47,880 nt of DNA from Actinomycetota bacterium (GTDB lineage Bacteria > Actinomycetota > Acidimicrobiia > Acidimicrobiales > JAMDDE01). Below, piece after piece: positions 42,580 through 47,880 of the stretch (position 1 is the first letter of the stretch; every line of letters starts with the position of its first letter). The stretch spans positions 53,727-101,606 of the forward strand of contig JAMDDE010000040.1 of assembly GCA_023489235.1 (NCBI GenBank). Direction: 5' to 3'. Made by a program: the position numbers and the translations under genes. The notes under the pieces are model-generated. The model was not told the DNA's origin, ran no database searches, and was given only the letters and a program-made list of their open reading frames with translations.

Positions 42580-43434
42580 CTAAGCAGCGCTGTGAAGAGC
42601 TATCACCTCTTCCATCGAGGCTAAGCGAGCAAGAGCTCGTGCTTCAGCTTGTCGTACCTTGCGCACTCCAATTCCCAATTGATGAGCGGTAGCCTCTAGA
42701 GAGCTCGCTGTTCCACTGTCTAGACCAAAGCGTATACGAATCACATCTCGTTCCAGTTCGTCCAAGTTATCTACCAGCTTGCGGAGTCTCTCCATGTCTA
42801 CACGAGTTTCGATCTCTTCATCGAAGCCAGGCAGGTCTGGAGCGGTTAGGTCGCCTAATGTGCTTTCTCCGTCCTCGCCAACAGGTTGGTCAAGACTCGC
42901 CACCACCCTAGAGATATTGCGAAGAGAAGCAATCTTCTGAGGATCCATGTCGAGTTGCTCGGCAAGTTCTGCATCGGATGGCTCCTTACCTTCAGCGGCT
43001 GCATAGTCTCGAACAGCTAATTCAACTCGCTGGAGCTGGTCGGCTACTTCCATGGGGACGCGAATAGTGCTGCCATGCTGGTGAGCAGCACGCTGCAGCG
43101 CCTGCCTTATCCACCAGGTGGCATAAGTCGAGAACCTGAAGCCACGCCTCCAGTCGAACTTGTCCACTGCTCGCATCAAGCCAAAAATTCCCTCTTGAAC
43201 TAGGTCATTCAGGTCGACACCTCGATTTTGATAGCGACGAGCCCAGTGAACTACTAAACGCACGTTCGCTGCTATCATTTCTTTTCGTGCCTCCATGTCT
43301 CCAGAGGCAATTCGTTTGGCTAACTCGATCTGTTCGGCAGGAGTCGGCAGAGGATGACGCTCCACATCTGCAAGTAAGAGATGCATGGAATCCATAGAGT
43401 TTTGTCCGCTGCTATTAGTTCTCGTGTATGTCAT
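42580..43434 (-). CDS. Sigma-70 family factor, group 2 (RpoD/HrdB-like)
   Basis: A 284-residue sigma factor without region 1.1. Regions 1.2-2 are recognisable (LPTPAEQIELAKRI, DLNDLVQEGIFGLMRAVDKFDWRRGFRFSTYATWWIRQAL), then region 3 (EVADQLQRVELAVRDY) and region 4 ending in GIGVRKVRQAEARALARL. Region 2.4 RFSTYATWWIRQAL is of housekeeping type, so it should read -10 elements like TATAAT. Small size suggests a non-essential group 2 factor, but it could be principal if no larger paralogue exists. ATG 43434 has AGGAG 6 bases upstream; in-frame sequence continues further upstream. Confidence 0.88.
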   Translation of the reverse strand: MTYTRTNSSGQNSMDSMHLLLADVERHPLPTPAEQIELAKRIASGDMEARKEMIAANVRLVVHWARRYQNRGVDLNDLVQEGIFGLMRAVDKFDWRRGFRFSTYATWWIRQALQRAAHQHGSTIRVPMEVADQLQRVELAVRDYAAAEGKEPSDAELAEQLDMDPQKIASLRNISRVVASLDQPVGEDGESTLGDLTAPDLPGFDEEIETRVDMERLRKLVDNLDELERDVIRIRFGLDSGTASSLEATAHQLGIGVRKVRQAEARALARLASMEEVIALHSAA

Positions 43435-43559
43435 GTCTCTCCTCTCTGGGTCCGTAGAACTTCCCAAGAGCAACCGATCAATGCCTCATGCATCTTTGGT
43501 AATTCCACTACCCAGTTATTTAAAACATGATTTATCCGAGTAACATTCCTGGAATTGCC

Positions 43560-43579
43560 AAATAATTGTAAATAATTGT
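43560..43579. repeat. Tandem AAATAATTGT boxes in the divergent sigma-factor/phosphatase region
   Basis: AAATAATTGT occurs twice head to tail (43560-43569, 43570-43579), and a related AAACAATTGT lies at ~43616-43625. They sit in the AT-rich 290-base gap between the divergent sigma-factor and phosphatase genes, so a regulatory role is possible. Nothing else is identifiable there. Confidence 0.4.
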
Positions 43580-43724
43580 TGTTAAGGAAAACTCGCTGAT
43601 CATGATGGTGTAGTAAACAATTGTTCAAGCCGACCATCTATAGCGACAACTAGACCACGAGATGATGAAATGCAGTTGTAAGGAGATCTCCCGCCTCGAT
43701 CTGTGAAGACTACTCTAGATTTGG

Positions 43725-44321
43725 ATGAACGAAGAAATTGCTAGCAAGAGAGTGTTGCTTGTTCGTCACGGTGAAACTGCTTGGAGCGCTTCCGGCAAGC
43801 ATACGAGCAGAACGAACCTACCTCTTTCGGATGAAGGAGTGGAACAAGCCAAGCGACTTCGAACTGTATTGGCGGGCAAGAAGTTCAGTACGGTTCGTAC
43901 GGTTTTGTGCAGCCCCATGAAACGAGCACTCCAAACTTGCAGCATAGCTGGGTATGAAGATCGAGCACAGGTGTGCCAGGCTCTTGTGGAGTGGAATTAC
44001 GGAGACTATGAGGGTTTGACTACGGCAGTTATAAGACAAAGCAATCCCTCCTGGTCACTCTGGCATGACGGCGCACCGGGAGGTGAAAGTCCAGATGAGG
44101 TAGCAAAAAGAGCAGATGAAGTTCTTGAATACATCCATGAGGCGCCCCAGGACATACTGGTCTTTTCCCATGCCCACTTTCTTCGAGCATTGGCCTCCAG
44201 ATGGATCCGCATGGAAGTAGAGTTTGGCGAGCGACTATCTCTTTCCACAGCTAGTATCAGCATACTCGGGTTCGAGCACGACCTACCGGTCATTGTGAGC
44301 TGGAACGCTCTATATGTTTGA
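43725..44321 (+). CDS. Histidine phosphatase (phosphoglycerate mutase-like)
   Basis: A 198-residue member of the histidine phosphatase superfamily. The RHG motif VLLVRHGETAWS (~9-20) supplies the phosphorylated His. CSPMKRALQTC, EWNYGDYEGLT and the second catalytic His in LVFSHAHFLRAL are present. It looks like a broad-specificity or acid phosphatase rather than a glycolytic mutase; related actinobacterial proteins act on glucosyl-3-phosphoglycerate or sugar phosphates. The substrate is unknown. It stands alone between divergent sigma-factor and convergent Rrf2 genes. Confidence 0.88.
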   Translation: MNEEIASKRVLLVRHGETAWSASGKHTSRTNLPLSDEGVEQAKRLRTVLAGKKFSTVRTVLCSPMKRALQTCSIAGYEDRAQVCQALVEWNYGDYEGLTTAVIRQSNPSWSLWHDGAPGGESPDEVAKRADEVLEYIHEAPQDILVFSHAHFLRALASRWIRMEVEFGERLSLSTASISILGFEHDLPVIVSWNALYV

Positions 44322-44470
44322 TCTCGCTAATTTTTTCTGGTTCGTCACCACGAGGTCTGTGGTCGAGAGCAGATGTGCAGGGTGCCTGTGAACTCCTCCA
44401 TTCTCCAGTCGGTCAATTCCAGGACATCTTCTCCCTTGATATAAGCCAGGGGCCTGCAGGCACGTTCCGG

Positions 44471-45004
44471 TCAAGGCTGTAGTTGAGGTTGTATGCGTTG
44501 TATCAGGTGGTCCTCCTCACTATCCGATTCTTCCGAGGTCAACGAGTCGTCACCAGTGCTAGTGGTACTAGTACTGGCAGTACCAGAGGAGCGAACACGG
44601 GAGACAATATCTGCTAAAGTATACGAGTCGAGGTGAAATCGCATGTGTTCGCCTACATCTGCCCATATGGCCAAGAGCACGCACTGTCCCTCATGGTCAC
44701 AGGCACCGTTTTCATGGGGCATTCCGAAGTCGCCAACTACTATCGGACCGTCTACGGCAGCCACTATTTGACCCAATGTTATTTGTTCAGGAGGGCGGGC
44801 CAGCACATAACCACCTCCTACTCCTCGTTTGGAGCGAACCAACCCAGCACCTTTCAGGGCGAGAAGTATTTGTTCTAGGTAGGGTTGTGGCAAGCCTGTT
44901 CTTTCGGCGATATCTTTTACTGAAGTAAGACCTGCCTCTTCTTCATGCAAGGCTAGAGATAGCAATGCTCTGCTCGCATAGTCGCCTCTGGTGGACACCT
45001 TCAC
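44471..45004 (-). CDS. Rrf2-family transcriptional regulator
   Basis: A 177-residue winged-helix regulator (MKVSTRGDYASRALLSLA, LPQPYLEQILLALKGAGLVRSKRGVGGGY). Two cysteines, C102 and C108 in GACDHEGQC, correspond to the second and third cluster ligands of IscR-type proteins; the first (position ~96) is Pro. It could hold an unusual Fe-S cluster or be a redox or cluster-free regulator. The C-terminal ~35 residues are an acidic Ser/Thr-rich tail. It diverges from dut; no suf/isc genes are nearby to indicate a target. Confidence 0.88.
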   Translation of the reverse strand: MKVSTRGDYASRALLSLALHEEEAGLTSVKDIAERTGLPQPYLEQILLALKGAGLVRSKRGVGGGYVLARPPEQITLGQIVAAVDGPIVVGDFGMPHENGACDHEGQCVLLAIWADVGEHMRFHLDSYTLADIVSRVRSSGTASTSTTSTGDDSLTSEESDSEEDHLIQRIQPQLQP

Positions 45005-45145
45005 AGTCCATATGTTAATGCAACTAAGGGGAGTTGTACTTATGGAGGTTACATGAGGCTAGAGCTACAGAGATGTTCCAGGTTGCCTCCATCCCTACTC
45101 CTTCGTTGGCGTCCTTGAGTGAAAGTAGGATAAATTAAGGTGAAT

Positions 45146-45583
45146 ATGCTTGAGGTGCCCTTGGTGAGGTTGGATGTCGATTTACCCATTCCTCGTCAAG
45201 CACGGGTCGGTGATGGTGGAGTAGATCTATATGCTCGACTAGAGGTTTTACTAGCGCCAGCTGGGGGGAGGGCAGCTGTCCCTACTGGGATTGCAGTAGC
45301 TATTCCAGCTGGCTATGCAGGGTTCATTCAACCTAGAAGTGGCTTGGCGTTACATCACGGTGTTACCTGTCTCAACTCCCCTGGACTCATCGATTCAGGG
45401 TATCGCGACGAAATAGTAGTCGTATTGGTCAATACCGATCCAAGAGAGGCATACGAAGTACGTCGGGGGGATCGGATTGCTCAGCTGGTGATTCAACGGG
45501 TAGAAAGCCCAGTTTTCCGAACAGTTCCGGCTCTTCCCGCTAGCGAGAGGGGTGACGGTGGTTTCGGTCATACCGGACGATAG
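45146..45583 (+). CDS. dut: dUTP diphosphatase
   Basis: A 145-residue homotrimeric dUTPase preventing uracil incorporation and supplying dUMP. The five motifs are visible: GDGGVDLYA (I), QPRSGLALHHG (II), GLIDSGYRDEIVVVL (III, catalytic Asp), RRGDRIAQLVI (IV) and RGDGGFGHTG (V, C-terminal arm). ATG 45146 has AAGG 5 bases upstream; GTG 45140 is an equally possible start adding two residues. The acyltransferase gene follows after 14 bases. Confidence 0.95.
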   Translation: MLEVPLVRLDVDLPIPRQARVGDGGVDLYARLEVLLAPAGGRAAVPTGIAVAIPAGYAGFIQPRSGLALHHGVTCLNSPGLIDSGYRDEIVVVLVNTDPREAYEVRRGDRIAQLVIQRVESPVFRTVPALPASERGDGGFGHTGR

Positions 45584-45597
45584 CAGGAGGGCTTGTT

Positions 45598-47013
45598 GTG
45601 GAGCGATTTAATGGGCTGGATACGATGTTCTTGAACGCCGAGACTGCAACTATGCATATGCACGTTGTAGGTGTCATGATATTCGACCCTTCCACTGCTC
45701 CTTCGGGCTACTCCTTCGAACAGGTTCGAGATGTAGTGGCTTCCAGATTGGATCTCCTAAAGCCGTTTCGCAGACGAGCAGTTCAAGTGCCATTCCATCT
45801 GCATCACCCACTGTGGGTGGAAGACCCGGAATTCGACCTTGACTACCATTTGCGAAGAGCTTGCCTACCTTCACCAGGGGGCATGAGCGAGCTGGAGGAT
45901 TTCGTTGCCGAGGTAGCGGGTAGACCACTGGATCTCAATCGACCGTTGTGGGAGATGTATGTAGTGGAGGGGATGGAGGATGGCAAAGTTGCACTGGTTA
46001 CGAAGACTCACCACGCGGCTATAGATGGGGTATCCGGTGCTGAACTGGCCGCTAGCTTCTTGGACCTAGAGCCGGAGCCTCGGAAGATCGATCCTCCACA
46101 GCACCCCTGGGTTCCAGAGCGAATTCCCAGCGACTATGAGCTCGCAGCATATGCCTTGGTATCTCTGGCGTTTCAACCACTCACAGCTATGAGGGCAGTA
46201 CGCAGGACGATTGAGATGATCACTGCATTGACCGAAAGGAATCGCACCTCCAGCACACCTCCACCACCAGCACCCTTTACTGCCCCTCGCACCAAATTCA
46301 ATGCCAGTATTACTGCCCATCGACGTCTAGCTCTTACTGATGTCTCCCTCGAACAAGTAAAAGCCATCAAGAGAGCTGTTGGGTGCACAGTCAACGATGT
46401 CATCCTGGCCCTTTGCGCAGGGGCATTGCGTAGCTACTTGACCGCCCAAGATGACCTCCCAGAGGATCCCTTGGTTGCCATGGTGCCTATCTCGGTAAGG
46501 ACCGAGAACGAGAGAGATGCTCTTGGTAATCGGCTTTCAGCTATGCTTGTTTCTCTGCCAACCACGGTGCAGGATCCATTGCAGAGGTTGTCAATCCTTG
46601 TCGAGTCGACATCCCATGCCAAGGAACAGGGGAGAGCTATAGGAGCAGAGACACTGATGAACTGGGCAGAGTTTGCCGCACCTGCTCTAGCTGCTCGAGC
46701 TGCACGACTAGTATCCAGCATACGTCTTTTCGATCGGTTTCGTCCGGCCTTCAATGTAACCATCTCCAATATCCCAGGCCCAAATTTTCCACTCTATGGA
46801 GCTGGAGCTCAGATGGTTGCTATGTATCCTCTCGGTCCTATCGTAGAGGGTATCGGGCTCAACATTACTGTGATGAGCTACATGGGCAAGCTATTCTTCG
46901 GCATACTAGGCTGCAGGGAGTTGGTTCCCTCTATGGAGCTGCTGGTGCAAGGGATACAGGATAGCCTGTCCGAGCTTCGAGATAGAACTGCGGGATGGAA
47001 CAGCGCGCGCTAA
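45598..47013 (+). CDS. Wax ester synthase/diacylglycerol acyltransferase family protein
   Basis: A 471-residue WS/DGAT protein. The catalytic HHxxxDG motif is HHAAIDG at 138-144. LDLNRPLWEMYVVEG, NDVILALCAGALR, VPISVRT and FNVTISNIPGP are family signatures. Such enzymes join acyl-CoA to diacylglycerol or fatty alcohol for storage lipid and are frequent in actinobacteria. The acceptor specificity cannot be read from sequence. The GTG start is 14 bases after dut, so the two are likely co-transcribed. A tRNA-Gly follows 43 bases downstream. Confidence 0.92.
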   Translation: MERFNGLDTMFLNAETATMHMHVVGVMIFDPSTAPSGYSFEQVRDVVASRLDLLKPFRRRAVQVPFHLHHPLWVEDPEFDLDYHLRRACLPSPGGMSELEDFVAEVAGRPLDLNRPLWEMYVVEGMEDGKVALVTKTHHAAIDGVSGAELAASFLDLEPEPRKIDPPQHPWVPERIPSDYELAAYALVSLAFQPLTAMRAVRRTIEMITALTERNRTSSTPPPPAPFTAPRTKFNASITAHRRLALTDVSLEQVKAIKRAVGCTVNDVILALCAGALRSYLTAQDDLPEDPLVAMVPISVRTENERDALGNRLSAMLVSLPTTVQDPLQRLSILVESTSHAKEQGRAIGAETLMNWAEFAAPALAARAARLVSSIRLFDRFRPAFNVTISNIPGPNFPLYGAGAQMVAMYPLGPIVEGIGLNITVMSYMGKLFFGILGCRELVPSMELLVQGIQDSLSELRDRTAGWNSAR

Positions 47014-47056
47014 AATAAAGAAGTAACTACTGCTGTGTGGAAGCAGCTGCATAAAT

Positions 47057-47129
47057 GCGGACGTGGCTCAGTTGGTAGAGCATCACCTTGCCAAGGTGAG
47101 GGTCGCGGGTTCGAGTCCCGTCGTCCGCT
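47057..47129 (+). tRNA. tRNA-Gly (GCC)
   Basis: A complete 73-base cloverleaf. The acceptor stem GCGGACG pairs with CGTCCGC (47122-47128), with T as discriminator. The D-loop holds GGCTCAGTTGGTAGAGC. The anticodon stem TCACC/GGTGA closes loop TTGCCAA, with anticodon GCC at 47090-47092. The T-arm is GCGGG-TTCGAGT-CCCGT. CCA is not encoded. Confidence 0.97.
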
Positions 47130-47145
47130 CTGGCGGTTCAGTAGG

Positions 47146-47880
47146 TCAACCTGTGTAGCTAACCGAGAAGCCGTCATTACCAGGAGGTACGGAGGGGGTC
47201 GAGAGTACGGTACCATTCTGGTAGATCTCTACAGCCTCACTGGAGGTTAGATACCAAGGAGAAAGACTCGTCGTTAAGTCTGAGAAAGTAACAGTGCCAT
47301 AATCGGCGAAGGGAACAAGTACGTCTGTGGGTTTTACCTGTGAGGCAGGATCCTCTACAATCCACTCTGCCGTGTACCCTCCTGAGTAGAAAACATCCGC
47401 TGTAGAGCCCTGCTCAGGAAAGGAGCTGCCACTGCCATCGACATACACTCCCCACCCCTCACCGGTGATCATGATCCCTGAGAGGCCAGTCGATAGATCG
47501 TCTACTCGGGTCACCCACGCACCGCTGACTGCTTCGTAAACAGAGGCTTTGATCAAGTCTCCTGGGGACACAGGAAAGCCAGAGAACGGTATTAATTCGT
47601 TTGGATTCATGGGAAACTCTTCCCACCAACCGAAGTCTTGTTGTGCTCCGTCGACGCAGGTTGCAGTGACCCCTGTCTGGAGCAGTGCTCCAGACGAACT
47701 ACCGTTTGACCACTCCACACCTCCGATGCCCACCCAGATGCCCACCGTACCGTTTGGTGTGGCCAGGCAGTTAAGCGTGGGTACCGTCCACTCCCCGCTT
47801 GTTTCGGTAACCAGGATCGTACTTGGCACCACGTAGCCTGACCAGTTAGGGCTTTGAGCAAGAGAAGGAGAAGGAGAAGG
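47146..47880 (-). CDS. Glutamic peptidase, eqolisin (G1) family, 5' end outside window
   Basis: About 244 codons are visible; the frame is open to the right edge, so the N-terminus and any signal peptide or propeptide are missing. The visible start is a Pro-Ser repeat, then SPNWSGYVV, the usual opening of mature eqolisins, then GEWTVPTL and VGIWVGIGG. The catalytic Gln is in ALLQTGV and the catalytic Glu in the AEWIVE segment. WWEEFP and LVPFADYGTVTF agree with the beta-sandwich family. These secreted proteases work at acid pH and are best known from fungi; bacterial members occur mainly in acid-tolerant species. The gene ends 17 bases from the convergent tRNA-Gly. Confidence 0.88.
   Translation of the reverse strand, partial: PSPSPSLAQSPNWSGYVVPSTILVTETSGEWTVPTLNCLATPNGTVGIWVGIGGVEWSNGSSSGALLQTGVTATCVDGAQQDFGWWEEFPMNPNELIPFSGFPVSPGDLIKASVYEAVSGAWVTRVDDLSTGLSGIMITGEGWGVYVDGSGSSFPEQGSTADVFYSGGYTAEWIVEDPASQVKPTDVLVPFADYGTVTFSDLTTSLSPWYLTSSEAVEIYQNGTVLSTPSVPPGNDGFSVSYTG

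Noticed and set aside
1-47880. CRISPR array, insertion sequence, prophage or defence island
   Set aside because: No regularly spaced repeats, transposase, integrase, capsid or defence-family genes were recognised; the HNH protein is of the housekeeping actinobacterial type.

Overview
The window reads as a chromosomal core segment of an acidophilic actinobacterium, most likely class Acidimicrobiia. Several features support this: the dcw cluster ends in sepF-yggT-divIVA with no ftsA; there is a DUF3040 membrane protein; meso-diaminopimelate genes sit with a DNPR-type MurE; the phosphofructokinase is PPi-type; the isoleucyl-tRNA synthetase is the eukaryote-like type; a wax-ester-synthase-type acyltransferase is present; and GC is only moderate (near 50% by eye). 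A glutamic (G1, eqolisin) peptidase at the right edge points to an acidic habitat. The taxonomic placement is an inference from gene content.

Left part (1-12 kb): a truncated CoxG-type SRPBCC protein diverges from homoserine kinase (thrB). Then come queF, a secreted DUF5666-like protein on the minus strand, and a tight series miaB-miaA-dapF-hflX-dapC-dapD-dapE. The series combines tRNA A37 modification, a ribosome-associated GTPase and the succinylase branch of DAP/lysine synthesis. lexA follows on the minus strand, convergent with dapE and divergent from nrdR.

Middle (12-18.5 kb): nrdR, a PPi-dependent phosphofructokinase, a PIG-L/LmbE deacetylase and dinB (the last three form an overlapping run), DUF3040, a small conserved-looking protein, and on the minus strand a lipoate-ligase-family protein and an HNH endonuclease.

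The dcw cluster (18.7-36.6 kb) is preceded by a MraZ-type operator of about ten-base-spaced GTGG boxes. The order is mraZ-rsmH-ftsL-ftsI-murE-mraY-murD-ftsW-murG-murC-ftsQ-ftsZ-pgeF-yggS-sepF-yggT-divIVA. murF, murB and ddl are absent from their usual places. Most junctions are overlaps or very short gaps. The longer spacers (ftsW-murG, murC-ftsQ, pgeF-yggS) each carry imperfect tandem repeats.

Right part (36.7-47.9 kb): ileS (minus), a DksA/TraR-type zinc-finger protein, lspA and rluD. rluD contains a perfect 34-base palindrome inside its coding sequence. Next are a group-2-like sigma factor (minus), a histidine phosphatase, an Rrf2 regulator (minus), dut, a WS/DGAT acyltransferase, tRNA-Gly(GCC) and the 5'-truncated glutamic peptidase.

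Most of the window is ordinary housekeeping content. The points most worth a second look are a LexA that lacks the Ala-Gly cleavage bond while keeping its Ser/Lys dyad, the repeat array overlapping its promoter, the palindrome in rluD, the altered acceptor-site motif and insertion in MurG, and the bacterial eqolisin. I saw no defence island, CRISPR array, insertion sequence or prophage.
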